From an uncultured Chlorobiaceae bacterium (GTDB taxonomy: Bacteria > Bacteroidota > Chlorobiia > Chlorobiales > Chlorobiaceae): a stretch of 64,000 nt of DNA. The notes below the pieces were generated by a model, which searched no databases, had not been told where the DNA came from, and worked only from the letters and a program-made list of their open reading frames with translations. Below are positions 17,654 to 27,581 of the stretch, in pieces (position 1 is the first letter of the stretch; each line of letters opens with the position of its first letter). The position numbers and the translations under genes were made by a program. Where the stretch lies: assembly GCA_903866255.1 (NCBI GenBank), contig CAIPMW010000019.1, positions 1 through 64,000 on the forward strand. The letters run 5' to 3'.

Positions 17654-19047
17654 GAAATACCGAGCATCAGTCTGACGGAATCCTGCTGATACAGTTCAGG
17701 AAAGGTGCTTTGAAACAGCTCTTTTTTGTCAGGATCAATTTTGAATGCCTTGCTCAGCGCTTTCAGGGTGCTGAGTTTGTCGCCCATGGCAAAATAGGCT
17801 GCGGCAATCTCAAAGTGGGCATCAGCCGACAATGGCTGAAGTTTCAGCGACTGATTCAGCGCTTCCAGCGAGGCATTGACCTGCCCCCCCTCACGAAGGA
17901 CAATGGCAAAATCAACCCAGATCTGCGGATTGTCTGGCTCAAGGGTAATAATGTGCTGGTAAGTGGCAATTGACTCTTCCAGTTGGTCAAGATTGTACTC
18001 AATTTCTGCCTTCAAAAGGAGAAATTCAATGTTATCGGAGGTGGTTTTAAGAGCCTCCAGCGTGGCCTGATACGCCTCCTCATACTCCTCCAGAGCTTCA
18101 TGGCAACAGGCCATGGCAAACCATGCGTCAGCAAATTCCGGGCTGATGGCAATACAGTGGCGATAGCGGGGGATAGCATCAGCATACTTTTCCAGCTCTT
18201 CGTAGGCTATCCCGAGATTATAGAGGGCATTGATATCATCCGGCTCGTAGTCAAGCGTTTTTTGATAGCTTTCAGCCGCCTCTTCAATACGTCCGGTGAT
18301 GGCAAGAACATTTGCCCGATTGTACCATGCCGAACTGAAATCATCAGAGATGGCGATAGCCAGATCGTAAGAGTCAAGCGCCTCATCAAAGCGCTTCATT
18401 TTGCTCAGCACAAGGCCATTATTGTACCATGCGTTGATATTATAGGGATCATGATCCACAGCTTTGCGGTAGCAGTGGGTGCTCTCCTCAAGTTTGCCCA
18501 GCACATCCTTGCAGTAGGCAAGCTCATACCATGCATCAGCAAACTCAGCATCAAGTTCCAGAGCCTCTTCAAAGTCAGCCTCGGCCTCTTCATATCGGTC
18601 AAGTCGTTGCAAAATAATTCCCCGGTAGTAATGATACTCCTTCTCAAGGGAGGGTTCAATGAGAATCTCTTCGATCTCTTCAAACGCCTGTTCAAAATTA
18701 CCGATGTTGAAGTAGGCAAGCGCCACATTGAGCCGCATCTCTCCGTCTGACGGACTGAAGACAACGGCTTTGAGAAATGCCTCAAGCGCGTCGTCAAAAT
18801 AGCCGTTCAGGGTAAGGCAGTTGCCAAGAAAAAACCATGTTTCATTGTTACAGGGAGCTATATCTGCCAGGCGACGGGCAACGGCCAGCGCCTCAAGCGT
18901 AAACCCATCTTCATTATACTGGGAGATACGGTCAAGAAGCTCTTCGAAATCGAATACGGAGTCGAGATCGTCAAGTTCTGGCGGTTCTCTCTCCGAATTA
19001 CCCGTTGGGTCAATTTGATTATCGTCGAAAAAATCGGGCATATCCAT
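17650..19047 (-). CDS. Tetratricopeptide repeat protein
   Basis: A 465-residue soluble protein made almost entirely of TPR helices. An acidic N terminus ([11 protein letters not shown]) is followed by at least nine repeats such as [19 protein letters not shown] and [19 protein letters not shown]. No signal peptide, membrane span or catalytic domain is visible, so it is likely a cytoplasmic scaffold. It is strongly acidic. It heads the TPR-aroE-lspA-tatD run. The partner protein cannot be named. Confidence 0.85.
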   Translation of the reverse strand: MDMPDFFDDNQIDPTGNSEREPPELDDLDSVFDFEELLDRISQYNEDGFTLEALAVARRLADIAPCNNETWFFLGNCLTLNGYFDDALEAFLKAVVFSPSDGEMRLNVALAYFNIGNFEQAFEEIEEILIEPSLEKEYHYYRGIILQRLDRYEEAEADFEEALELDAEFADAWYELAYCKDVLGKLEESTHCYRKAVDHDPYNINAWYNNGLVLSKMKRFDEALDSYDLAIAISDDFSSAWYNRANVLAITGRIEEAAESYQKTLDYEPDDINALYNLGIAYEELEKYADAIPRYRHCIAISPEFADAWFAMACCHEALEEYEEAYQATLEALKTTSDNIEFLLLKAEIEYNLDQLEESIATYQHIITLEPDNPQIWVDFAIVLREGGQVNASLEALNQSLKLQPLSADAHFEIAAAYFAMGDKLSTLKALSKAFKIDPDKKELFQSTFPELYQQDSVRLMLGIS

Positions 19048-19151
19048 AAACGCACTATAAAGAATTTCTGTGTCTTCCCTGCAACCATATCATCATAACC
19101 AAATATAACAGAATTTTCGTAAGAAAAACATTCCGGCAGGGGAGGGGAGAT

Positions 19152-21023
19152 TCATGGGCGGTAAAAATGGTAGATGGCTTCTGCAGCTTTTGCTCCTGCG
19201 GTTATTTTCAGCTCTTCCATGGTGGCCTGCGCAACGGCCTCTGCTGAACCGAACTGCCGGAGCAGCTTGAAGGCTGTTTTTTCTCCGATACCTCTAATGG
19301 TGGTGAGCTCTGTCTGGAGGGTTCTGTCTGACCTCAGTTTGCGGTGGTAGGTGATGGCGAAACGGTGCGCCTCATCACGCAGTTGCTGGAGCAGTTTGAG
19401 CGCCGGAGAGGTTTTTGGGAGATTGAATGGATCTGAAGAGTGGGGGGTGAAAATCTCCTCTATGCGTTTAGCCAAACCGATCACCGGGATGGATAGTCCG
19501 AGATCGTTCAGGGTGCAAAAGGTGGTGTTGACCTGTCCTTTGCCACCATCGACGATAATGAGATCTGGCAAAGGGAGTTCGGTTGAAAGGGAGCCACTGT
19601 AACGGCGCCGGATCACCTCGGCCATGGCGGCGTAATCGTCCGATCCCTCAAAACTCTTTATTTTGAACTTGCGGTAGTCAGACTTTTTTTGTTTGCCTTT
19701 TTCAAAACAGACCATGGAACTTACATAATCGGTGCCTTGAAGATGGGAGTTATCAAAACATTCTATTCGTTGTGGCAGTGCTGAAAGATGGAGCAGATCC
19801 CTGAGTGCTGTGAGTCCGAAGTGCTCGCGAGCAGCTTCGCCCCTTTTCTGTTTCTGGATGAGGTACTCCTCCAGATGGTGCCGTGCGTTCTGGCGACACA
19901 TTTCAACCAGGTGAGCTTTTTCACCGATTTGCGGCACGATGAAGCGGATCGTTTTTTTCTCCTCCTGTTTTTCTGAGATAAAGGCTTTCAGCGTCTCCTC
20001 CTCCTCTTTTCCTGGCGGCACCTGAAGCAGAATTTCATCAGGTACACCTTCAAGGGTTTCGATATAATATTTTTCCAGCGCTCTTGTCTGCAGTACAGAC
20101 TCACTCTCACCTTCGGTATTGTTCATATAGATGCGCTGTGAGCCAAGCAGCTTTCCCTCCCGTATCCTGAAGATGACGCAGCAGCCGTCATCCTCTCCGG
20201 CGGCAACAGCAAACACATCGCGGTCAAGCCGATCACCAGCGACCACTTTCTGTCGTTCGCCATAGCGTTTCAGGCTGTCAAGCTGCACTTTTATCTCCGC
20301 AGCCTGTTCGAACTTCAATTCCCTGGCATAGAGCTGCATGGAGTCAGTGAGTGAACGGATCATGGTGGATGTCTTGCCTTTCAATAGCTTGATAATCTCC
20401 TTAATCATGATGAGATACTCCTCTTCCGACTGGAGCCCTTCACATGGCCCTTTGCATTTATGGATATGATAGTCGAGGCAGAGCTTGTATTTTTTTGAGG
20501 CAATATTCTCTTCGTTCAGCCGATATTTACAGCTCCGCACGGGAAAAATAGAGCCGATGAGATCAAGGATTGAGCGAAGCTGGCCCGCTTCGGTATAGGG
20601 GCCAAACCAGGTCGAGCCATCTCTTCGTCGCTGGCGGGAGAAGAGGATACGAGGGAATGGTTCATTGGTGATAACAAGGTAGGGGTAAGTTTTGTCGTCT
20701 TTCAGGTTGATGTTGTAGCGAGGCTTCAGCTCCTTGATCAGATTGTTTTCGAGAATGAGCGCTTCAACCTCGGATGAGGTGATAATAACCTCAAAATCCT
20801 CAATGTGCGTCACCAGCACCAGTGTTTTACCGAAGAGCTGTTGTGCATTGCGGAAGTAGGATCGAACCCGGTTGCGCAGATTTTTTGCCTTCCCGACGTA
20901 GATCACCCTGCCACCTGCATTTCTGAACTGGTAGACTCCTGGCGAGGTGGGCAGTGTGGCAAGCTTCTCACAGAGCGCTTGTTTTATGTCGGTGCCAGCG
21001 GCAAGTTCATCCAGAGTATCCAT
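19152..21023 (-). CDS. uvrC: Excinuclease ABC subunit C
   Basis: A 623-residue nucleotide excision repair nuclease. The N-terminal GIY-YIG domain is seen as SPGVYQFRN and IYVGKAKNLRNRV, the zinc-type CKGPCEG region follows, then a UVR segment (ELKFEQAAEIKVQLD). A C-terminal RNase H-like domain has RIECFDNSHLQG, DLIIVDGGKGQ and DEAHRFAITYHR, and tandem helix-hairpin-helix motifs close the protein. It makes both incisions around UvrB-bound lesions. The gene appears single and is separated from neighbours by about 100 bases on each side. Confidence 0.97.
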   Translation of the reverse strand: MDTLDELAAGTDIKQALCEKLATLPTSPGVYQFRNAGGRVIYVGKAKNLRNRVRSYFRNAQQLFGKTLVLVTHIEDFEVIITSSEVEALILENNLIKELKPRYNINLKDDKTYPYLVITNEPFPRILFSRQRRRDGSTWFGPYTEAGQLRSILDLIGSIFPVRSCKYRLNEENIASKKYKLCLDYHIHKCKGPCEGLQSEEEYLIMIKEIIKLLKGKTSTMIRSLTDSMQLYARELKFEQAAEIKVQLDSLKRYGERQKVVAGDRLDRDVFAVAAGEDDGCCVIFRIREGKLLGSQRIYMNNTEGESESVLQTRALEKYYIETLEGVPDEILLQVPPGKEEEETLKAFISEKQEEKKTIRFIVPQIGEKAHLVEMCRQNARHHLEEYLIQKQKRGEAAREHFGLTALRDLLHLSALPQRIECFDNSHLQGTDYVSSMVCFEKGKQKKSDYRKFKIKSFEGSDDYAAMAEVIRRRYSGSLSTELPLPDLIIVDGGKGQVNTTFCTLNDLGLSIPVIGLAKRIEEIFTPHSSDPFNLPKTSPALKLLQQLRDEAHRFAITYHRKLRSDRTLQTELTTIRGIGEKTAFKLLRQFGSAEAVAQATMEELKITAGAKAAEAIYHFYRP

Positions 21024-21064
21024 AGGTGATTCGGGTTGGTTGCTCTTTTCAGTGTTTGCGGAAA

Positions 21065-21098
21065 AAGAAAAGCCGCACGTAAGATGCGGCTTTTCTTA
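21065..21098 (-). terminator. Intrinsic terminator after the MHS transporter unit
   Basis: AAGAAAAGCCGCA and TGCGGCTTTTCTT form a 13-bp stem around a 7-base loop. Read on the minus strand it follows the small membrane protein stop (21128) and runs into T-rich sequence. It separates this unit from uvrC. Confidence 0.85.
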
Positions 21099-21127
21099 GA
21101 GAAAAAAGAGGTGATTGTCTCTAAAGA

Positions 21128-21352
21128 CTATTCAATGACATCATACTCACCCTTGAGCGCAAATACCCCGAAGGTAATAAGGCTGAAGGCGATAATAGGC
21201 ATCAGAACGACAATCACAATTGACCAGAAAATCCAGTTTTCCTCACTGGGTTTTGCGGCGATCTCTTTCATGGCCTGCATGATCGCCAGCGGGACAATTC
21301 CTATCCCCATGAGTGACCACACAATTCCGAACAGTTTTTTAATGGCTGACAT
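21128..21352 (-). CDS. Small two-span membrane protein paired with an MFS transporter
   Basis: A 74-residue protein with two predicted spans (about 9-28 and 40-66) and an acidic tail. It follows the MFS gene by 27 bases on the same strand and precedes a terminator, so the two form one unit. I recall small membrane proteins of this kind beside MHS-family transporters in Bacteroidota-like genomes, where they could act as accessory subunits. I cannot name a family with certainty. Confidence 0.6.
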   Translation of the reverse strand: MSAIKKLFGIVWSLMGIGIVPLAIMQAMKEIAAKPSEENWIFWSIVIVVLMPIIAFSLITFGVFALKGEYDVIE

Positions 21353-21379
21353 AATAAGATGAAATTAAAAGGTTCTTGT

Positions 21380-22957
21380 TTACTCAACGTCCATGTTGTT
21401 GGTTTTGTTTGAGATATAGAGCATGCCGATAACGAAGCTTACACTTGCAATCAGTATCGGATACCAGAGACCGGCAAGCGGATCGGCAGGAGGAAGGCCG
21501 GGCGCTGGACGGGTTGCTTCAACAAGACGGGTTGAGATAAGCGGAACCAGACCGCCAAAAACACCGTTGCCGATATGGTACGGCAGAGACATCGAGGTGT
21601 AGCGGATACGAGTCGGGAAAATCTCAACAAGGAAGGCTGCAATCGGACCATACACCATGGTAACAAAAATCACCTGGATGAGAACAAGACCGATCATCTT
21701 GTAGTAGATGTCCTGAGGCAGAGTTGTCTCCTTTTTCGTTTCAGGTTTCAGTTTGCCTGCTGCCGCAAGTTGAGCCTTCTTTGCCTCGTCAAGCGGAATT
21801 GTCTCCTTTTTGGTCTCCTTGTAGGTGGTGCCATCAACAAAGGTTTTCTTCGTCACGGTGGTGATGATGTTGTCGGTACCTTTTACCGCCTCTTTTTTCT
21901 CAACCGTTGTTTTGTCGACGATCTCGGTTTTCTGTTTGAGATCGGCTTCGTTGTACATCATGGTGTAGATTGGTCTGTAAGCAATGACCGCGATAAGCAT
22001 ACCAGTCATCATGATGTACTTGCGTCCGATTTTGTCGGAGAGTGCACCGAAAACAATAAAGAAGGGTGTGCCGATAAGCAGGGCAATCGAAATGATCACG
22101 TTGCTCTGCACAAACTCAACATTACAGGCATTCTGCAGGAAGGAGAGTGCATAGAACTGACCGGTGTACCAGACAACACCCTGACCAGCAGTGGCACCAA
22201 GAAGTGCAATCAGTACCATCTTAAGGTTATCCTTCTGCTTGAAGCTCTCGGCAAGCGGGTTTGCTGAGGTCTTTCCCTCTTTTTTCATCTTGGCAAACAT
22301 CGGCGATTCCGACATCCTCATGCGGATAAAGATCGAAACTCCTACAAGAAGCGATGAGAGGATAAAGGGAATGCGCCATCCCCAATCAGAGAAGGTTTCA
22401 ACACCAAGGGTCTGGCGGACAACGAGAATAACGCCAAGAGCAAGAAAAAGCCCCAGAGTTGCCGTTGTCTGGATAAAGCTTGTCCAGAAGCCTCGCTGAC
22501 CATCAGGGGAGTGTTCAGCTACATAAGTGGCCGCGCCGCCATACTCACCTCCAAGAGCAAGACCCTGCATTAATCGTAAAACAAAGACAATCGCGGGAGC
22601 AAAAAAGCCGATCGTTTTGTAACCGGGAACAAGACCGATGGCAAAGGTGGAGCCGCCCATGATCACCAGGGTAACAAGAAAGGTGTATTTTCGACCGATA
22701 AGGTCACCAAGGCGGCCAAAGAAGAGTGCGCCGAATGGCCGGATGACAAAACCTGCAGCAAAGGTAGCCAGAGTGGCAAGCAATGCTGCGGTCGGATTGT
22801 CTTTCGGGAAAAACTGTTCGGAAATAATTTTTGCAAGGGTACCGAAAATATAAAAGTCGTACCACTCAATGAGTGTCCCTACCGATGATGCAGCAATAAC
22901 CCGCCGGGTGCTGCTGACCTCTTCGGTCTGGGAAACGTTTGTGACATTTCGTGCCAT
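21380..22957 (-). CDS. MHS-family MFS transporter with a charged loop insertion
   Basis: A 525-residue major facilitator of the metabolite:H+ symporter type (ProP/KgtP/ShiA relatives). EWYDFYIFGT near residue 31, GRLGDLIGRK at 81-90, RLMQGLALGGEYGGAATY at 128-145 and SDKIGRKYIM near 307 are family motifs. Residues about 336-417 form an unusual, highly charged lysine- and threonine-rich insertion in the second half, before the next span. Substrate is probably a small organic acid, betaine or similar; sequence does not decide it. It is co-directional with the small membrane protein. Confidence 0.85.
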   Translation of the reverse strand: MARNVTNVSQTEEVSSTRRVIAASSVGTLIEWYDFYIFGTLAKIISEQFFPKDNPTAALLATLATFAAGFVIRPFGALFFGRLGDLIGRKYTFLVTLVIMGGSTFAIGLVPGYKTIGFFAPAIVFVLRLMQGLALGGEYGGAATYVAEHSPDGQRGFWTSFIQTTATLGLFLALGVILVVRQTLGVETFSDWGWRIPFILSSLLVGVSIFIRMRMSESPMFAKMKKEGKTSANPLAESFKQKDNLKMVLIALLGATAGQGVVWYTGQFYALSFLQNACNVEFVQSNVIISIALLIGTPFFIVFGALSDKIGRKYIMMTGMLIAVIAYRPIYTMMYNEADLKQKTEIVDKTTVEKKEAVKGTDNIITTVTKKTFVDGTTYKETKKETIPLDEAKKAQLAAAGKLKPETKKETTLPQDIYYKMIGLVLIQVIFVTMVYGPIAAFLVEIFPTRIRYTSMSLPYHIGNGVFGGLVPLISTRLVEATRPAPGLPPADPLAGLWYPILIASVSFVIGMLYISNKTNNMDVE

Positions 22958-23035
22958 AAAAGTTTTCTTAGATTGTTAATAAAAAATGTTGTGAACTTTT
23001 TCCCAGGCTCCATTCCTGGCTGATCGCAGGAGCGC

Positions 23036-23473
23036 TTACTTGATAAACTCGTGCTCGTTCTCCTTGACCACAAGCACCGGGCATGGAGCGCGGCGTATGA
23101 CATGCTCTGCAACACTGCCAAGGATCATCCGCTTCAGGCCGCGGCGACCGTGTGAGCCCATGATGATCACATCTGCCTCCTGACGTTTGGCATAATCGAG
23201 AATACACTCTTCAGCAAATCCTTCATAGATGACATAATCAGCCACAATCCCCGCCATGTTCTCCTCTTCGATAAGGCTTACAAGTTTCTGCTCCTCTTCA
23301 GCACGCTCTTTCTCAAGTCCGTGTGAATAGTTGATTGAGGGGTCGTTCTCAATAACACCAACAAGAAAGACCTGCCCATTGGAGAGTCTTGCAAACTCAT
23401 TGGCGTATTGCAGCGCTTTGCGCGACAACTCTGAGAAATCAACCGGGCAGATGATTTTTTTAATGGTAATCAT
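23036..23473 (-). CDS. Universal stress protein UspA family
   Basis: A 145-residue single-domain protein. It starts IKKIICPVDFSELSRKAL and ends with GSHGRRGLKRMILGSVAEHVIRRAPCPVLVV, which holds the ATP-binding G-2x-G-9x-G(S/T) motif. Such proteins bind ATP and accumulate during starvation or respiratory stress. It sits upstream of the MHS transporter on the same strand with 78 bases between them. Confidence 0.92.
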   Translation of the reverse strand: MITIKKIICPVDFSELSRKALQYANEFARLSNGQVFLVGVIENDPSINYSHGLEKERAEEEQKLVSLIEEENMAGIVADYVIYEGFAEECILDYAKRQEADVIIMGSHGRRGLKRMILGSVAEHVIRRAPCPVLVVKENEHEFIK

Positions 23474-23820
23474 AGTCCGCTGTTGTGTTTAAATTATTGA
23501 ATAATAAAGAGTTAAAAAGAACATTTATTATGGTGTTCGTCTGCACAGTGTTGTGCAGTCAAAAAGATCAGCATCATACACAAAAGAGCGTGTGCTCTCT
23601 TTCAAAACAGTGCAAACATGTTCATTGCTGATAACGACATATAAAACCGGATTCAAACGCGGCTCTCAATTGTCGAAAAAGTATAAAACTACAGATAAAA
23701 TTGTTTCCACTATCGAGGGAACTCCCGCGTACTGATATTAACCAAATATTATGAAGTTAACAATTGTGACAGCCAAATAATACCAAGCCGGAAAAGTTAA
23801 CATTATTCACTGAAGAATAT
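23474..23820. other. Intergenic region between the stress protein and porin genes
   Basis: About 350 AT-rich bases with no convincing gene. A 60-codon plus-strand frame at 23553-23735 has no ribosome site or recognisable motif. The only notable site is TAACAATTGTGA at 23758-23769, one base short of the palindrome found at 48083 and 51956. The region should hold the promoter of the universal stress protein gene. Confidence 0.5.
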
Positions 23821-23858
23821 AAAAAATAAAGCCGTAGTTTTCCACGGCTTTATTTTTT
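23821..23858 (-). terminator. Intrinsic terminator after the porin gene
   Basis: AATAAAGCCGT and ACGGCTTTATT form an 11-bp stem with a short loop. On the minus strand the stem is followed by a run of Ts, 17 bases past the porin stop. Confidence 0.9.
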
Positions 23859-23874
23859 ATGAGTAGTCTGTGAC

Positions 23875-25080
23875 TTAGAAGGTCACCGTTGCATAGAGCT
23901 CGCCACGAAGCTGGTTGTTCTTTTGTGTGACAGTGCTTCCTGCAACCTCTTTTCCACTAGTACGGTAGCGGATGGTTGGTGTTACGTTGAACGTAGCGGC
24001 AGCCGATTCCTGTACCTTGAAGTTGTATTGCGCCCAGACAAAGATGTTGTTGTAAGTGGTTTCTGTTAAACCTGTTCCTGTTGATTTGTCTTTGGTACGG
24101 TTGTAGTCAATCCATGCCATGGCTGGGCCGGATTCACCCTTCAGTCTCAGAAGGTAGCCGCTGTAGTTAACATTAGCAGCAGTTTGCGTTGAGGCTACGG
24201 TAGGGGCAGGCGCTACGGCTGTTGTCGACGTTGCGGGATAGGTCACTGCATAAGTGGATGTGGCACCCTTGCTGTCCTTGCAGGTGGTGTAGAATGCACT
24301 GGCACCGATTTTTGATTTCCCTGCAGGAACTGTGGCATTCAAACCGAAGGTGTTTGGTGAGACCTTCTGGTAGGCAGTACCCTGCGCGTCGGTTAACACA
24401 ATGAGCGCCTGTGGTTCAAGGGTCACATCGCCAGCAGTGGTTTTGTAGGAGAGATGCAAAGCGTAACCATCATTTAACAGTCCGTCAACTCTTCCTGCTA
24501 CGCCAACTGAAGTAGAGTTGTTGTCAAGCACAACAAGTGCCGCATTCAGATTACCATCACCAACCTTTGTTCCATAGTTGAAACCGAATACTCGGTCAAA
24601 GTTATGTGTCGCTACTGGAACATCAACAGCGTAGATTCCTGATGATGTGAATGCGGTAGGAACAGGGTAGAGTGCAAGATCAAAAATCGGGTTATTGAAG
24701 CTGTTGAGGGGAAGACGTCCTAAGCTGTAGTTACAATCTTTCAACGTACGACCGAAGTAGAAATTGGAGACTTCCAGCGGATTTCTCTCAGTACCCAATA
24801 AAGATACGCTTTGCCACCCGCCTGCGACTCCCTCATTCTGCACCAGCGACTTAAAGAAATAGCCATCACCCAAGTCTGCAGAGGCTTTAAGGCGGACTCG
24901 GTACTGATATACCAAATTGTCGTCTGTTGTAAGTCCTTTGGCACCAGTTGCTAACTTTGAACTATTAAATTGGCCTCTAGCGCGAACAGAAGCGTCCCCA
25001 CCGATTTTCAATTCAGCCGACGCAGGTGATGCATAAGACAACACTGCCAACATTGCAGCAAGCGATAGCATTTTTTTCAT
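23875..25080 (-). CDS. Outer-membrane porin-like beta-barrel protein
   Basis: A 401-residue protein with a clear signal peptide (MKKMLSLAAMLAVLSYASPASA, cleavage after about residue 22). Alternating hydrophobic and polar beta-strands follow, and the C terminus ends LYATVTF, with a terminal phenylalanine as in barrel proteins inserted by BamA. A low-complexity Thr/Ala/Pro loop near residues 280-305 is probably surface exposed. Likely a general or anion porin; the exact family is not recognised. It is monocistronic, with its own terminator. Confidence 0.75.
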   Translation of the reverse strand: MKKMLSLAAMLAVLSYASPASAELKIGGDASVRARGQFNSSKLATGAKGLTTDDNLVYQYRVRLKASADLGDGYFFKSLVQNEGVAGGWQSVSLLGTERNPLEVSNFYFGRTLKDCNYSLGRLPLNSFNNPIFDLALYPVPTAFTSSGIYAVDVPVATHNFDRVFGFNYGTKVGDGNLNAALVVLDNNSTSVGVAGRVDGLLNDGYALHLSYKTTAGDVTLEPQALIVLTDAQGTAYQKVSPNTFGLNATVPAGKSKIGASAFYTTCKDSKGATSTYAVTYPATSTTAVAPAPTVASTQTAANVNYSGYLLRLKGESGPAMAWIDYNRTKDKSTGTGLTETTYNNIFVWAQYNFKVQESAAATFNVTPTIRYRTSGKEVAGSTVTQKNNQLRGELYATVTF

Positions 25081-25251
25081 TTTACTTTTCTCCGTTAGGT
25101 TATGTGTGTGTCTTGAACAATTGAAAATATTTATTCACTCTCCAAGTGAAAAATCCCGTAAAACTAACTGCAGTATGTGAACACCCGTTACTGCTAAAAC
25201 GTTTGAAGATAGTAAATATCACAGGAGAAGAACAAAAAAAAAATATTCACC

Positions 25252-26130
25252 TTATAAATCGATAATAATTCCTGCTGTGGTATAGCTTTCGGGATGGTAG
25301 AAGTACATACCCTGACGGCTTATGCCTGTGTAGTAGTTGCAGGCGATTCTGACGTTGCTCAACCCTGTACCGTTGAGTCGCATACCTGCCTGCAGGTTCC
25401 ATGTGCCCCGGTGACCTCTTGTCTCCTGAAGAGAGGGCTGCCAGATTGGAAGCAGTTTCAAATCTGCAGCAATGAAGGTATTTCCTGGTGTGGAGAGTTC
25501 AGCTCCAGCCTGAAATGTATAAGGATTGATCCCTTCGGGGAGGGTATGGTAGAGATATTGATAACCGGCATAAACCCGATGTTCAGGTGAGCTGAGCGCC
25601 AGAACGACCTTGAGGAATTCACGGCTGTAGGTGAAGGGAATTGTTCCTGACCACCCCTTTTGCTCTATCCATTGCCTGTTGGCTACATCGTAATGTCCAT
25701 CTTCAAAATGGGCTGAAATATGGCTGAGTTGCACTTTTGCGCTGAATGTGTCGAAGGGCAACCCATTGCTCTGGAAGGGTTTTCTCCAGCTTGAGTTGAT
25801 GCCGAACAGATAATCTATGGCATCGACAGGAAATTTAAACTCATCGGTTCGTTTCAGTTGTGACCAGGTGCCAAAATCAACGCCAATGGCAAACTCCTTA
25901 TTCTCGTTCTGGTAGAGGTCGGCAGATGAGCCGATATCAAGCTGCAAGGTGCGCTGGCTCAGTGAAGGCATGACCGCAATTCTTGGTTCAAGCGGGTCTG
26001 CGAGTAGTGGGGCAAAAATGACTCCGCTTGGTGATTTTTCGAGTGGTTTCGCAGAGGCATTGTTATGAGTGATAGAAAGTGCGGCTGTCAGAATCAGGAT
26101 AGTTCTACTGAGGCAACAGGTGCATGTCAT
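25252..26130 (-). CDS. DUF1207-like exported protein
   Basis: A 292-residue protein with an N-terminal signal-like segment and the phrase FAPLLADPLEPRIAV, which I associate with DUF1207. The rest is rich in aromatic beta-strand patterns (GYQYLYHTLPEG, NYYTGISRQGMYFYHPES), suggesting an outer-membrane barrel of unknown function. It lies between the porin and pyrB on the same strand, with no evident operon partner. Confidence 0.6.
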   Translation of the reverse strand: MTCTCCLSRTILILTAALSITHNNASAKPLEKSPSGVIFAPLLADPLEPRIAVMPSLSQRTLQLDIGSSADLYQNENKEFAIGVDFGTWSQLKRTDEFKFPVDAIDYLFGINSSWRKPFQSNGLPFDTFSAKVQLSHISAHFEDGHYDVANRQWIEQKGWSGTIPFTYSREFLKVVLALSSPEHRVYAGYQYLYHTLPEGINPYTFQAGAELSTPGNTFIAADLKLLPIWQPSLQETRGHRGTWNLQAGMRLNGTGLSNVRIACNYYTGISRQGMYFYHPESYTTAGIIIDL

Positions 26131-26161
26131 GATGGTGATTGATTAAATTGTTACAAACTGC

Positions 26162-27091
26162 TCAGAGTTTGGCAATCAAGGTTTGCAGAACGGCCATTCG
26201 GATAGCAACTCCATTGGTCACCTGTTCAAGCAGAACGCTTTTCGAATAGCCGGGTGGTTGTATGCGGTCGGCGACATGGTTGGAAATCTCAATCTCACGG
26301 TTTATCGGTCCGGGATGGAGCACCAGAAGGTGTTTCTGTATTCGGTCAAGTCGTTCATCAGTCAGACCGTAATGGACTGAATACTCTTCAAGTGAGGGCA
26401 GGTAGCCACCGGCAGCACGCTCAAGTTGCAGACGAAGCACAATGGCGGTATCTGCCCAGGCGATGGCCTGGTCAAGGTTGGTGAACAGGGTCACACCAAG
26501 TCTGTCTGCATCGGATGGCATAAGGGTGACCGGAGAGCATATTCCGACTTCAGCTCCAACGGTCAGGAGTCCATAAATGTTGGAGCGGGCAACGCGGCTG
26601 TGGAGGACATCTCCAATGATGATGACCCTGAGCCCTTCTATTTTTCCAAAATAGTCGCGGAGTGTAAACATGTCGAGGAGCGCCTGCGTCGGGTGCTCAT
26701 GCGAACCGTCACCAGCATTGATCACATGTTTGGAGGTGATGCCGGTGATGAGGTCTGCTGCTCCGGAAGAGGGGTGGCGCAGCACAAAGGCATCCATCTG
26801 CATAGCTTCCAGGTTTTTAATGGTATCGCTCAGCGTTTCGCCTTTGCTGACGCTGCTGGAAGATGCGCTGAAGTTCAGCGTTCCTGCGCCAAGATGACGT
26901 GCGGCTATTTCAAAGGAGAAGCGGGTACGCGTGGAATTTTCAAAAAAAACCAGAGCAATGCGTTTGTTGCGAAGAGAAGGTTCAAAAGAGGGGTTTTCGC
27001 TGATCAACTCTCTCTTGAACCCTCTGGCCAAGTCGAGGAGCGTTGTAATGTCGCTGGCCGGAACATTGCATAATCCTGTAAGGTGCTTCAA
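26162..27091 (-). CDS. pyrB: Aspartate carbamoyltransferase catalytic subunit PyrB
   Basis: A 309-residue enzyme joining carbamoyl phosphate and aspartate in pyrimidine synthesis. ENSTRTRFSF at 51-60 binds carbamoyl phosphate, HPTQALLDMFTL is the second shared motif, and LHPGPINREIEI near the C terminus is specific to this enzyme. No pyrI or dihydroorotase gene is adjacent. It is divergent from the hyp cluster, with 124 bases between the two starts. Confidence 0.96.
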   Translation of the reverse strand: MKHLTGLCNVPASDITTLLDLARGFKRELISENPSFEPSLRNKRIALVFFENSTRTRFSFEIAARHLGAGTLNFSASSSSVSKGETLSDTIKNLEAMQMDAFVLRHPSSGAADLITGITSKHVINAGDGSHEHPTQALLDMFTLRDYFGKIEGLRVIIIGDVLHSRVARSNIYGLLTVGAEVGICSPVTLMPSDADRLGVTLFTNLDQAIAWADTAIVLRLQLERAAGGYLPSLEEYSVHYGLTDERLDRIQKHLLVLHPGPINREIEISNHVADRIQPPGYSKSVLLEQVTNGVAIRMAVLQTLIAKL

Positions 27092-27215
27092 CTCTTGCTC
27101 TTGTTTGCGGCGTTTCAGGAAGAATTTTCCGAAATGTACGATAAAAATTGAAGATCATGAAGTACCTTGGGGAAGTAGTCCGTAATCAGTAATCAGATAT
27201 CCTTTACAATATGTT

Positions 27216-27581
27216 ATGCATGAGATGAGTATTGCGATGTCAATCGTTGAGGCTGTGGTGGCTCATGCGCAAAAGGAGGGTGCCAGAAGGGTTTCAGGAG
27301 TTGATTTGCGTATTGGCAAGCTTGCCGGAATTGAACCTGAGTCATTGAAGTTTTGTTTTTCAGCGGCGGCAAAGGGTACACTTGCCGAAGAGGCGCTGCT
27401 TGCGGTTGATGAGCCTGAGGGTGTTGGCGAGTGCGGGGAGTGCGGTATGAGGTTTCCGGTTACTTTTTATTATGCCGAGTGTCCCGGGTGCCGTTCACTT
27501 CGGATAACTATTGTCTCCGGTGAGGAGTTTCTGATTCAATCAATAACTATAGAAGAAGAGGGAGAGCAAGAGAATGTGTGA
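27216..27581 (+). CDS. hypA: Hydrogenase nickel incorporation protein HypA
   Basis: A 121-residue nickel and zinc metallochaperone. It starts MHEMSIAMSIV, whose His2 is the nickel ligand, and carries two CxxC zinc sites (CGECGM and CPGCRS). With HypB it delivers nickel to the NiFe-hydrogenase large subunit. Its stop overlaps the hypB start by 8 bases, and the whole hypABFCDE run is on the plus strand. Confidence 0.95.
   Translation: MHEMSIAMSIVEAVVAHAQKEGARRVSGVDLRIGKLAGIEPESLKFCFSAAAKGTLAEEALLAVDEPEGVGECGECGMRFPVTFYYAECPGCRSLRITIVSGEEFLIQSITIEEEGEQENV

Noticed and set aside
17983-18750. A 255-codon plus-strand frame
   Set aside because: It is antisense to the TPR protein and is produced by the regular repeat codons.
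23553-23735. A 60-codon plus-strand frame
   Set aside because: It is isolated in AT-rich intergenic DNA with no ribosome site and low-complexity translation.
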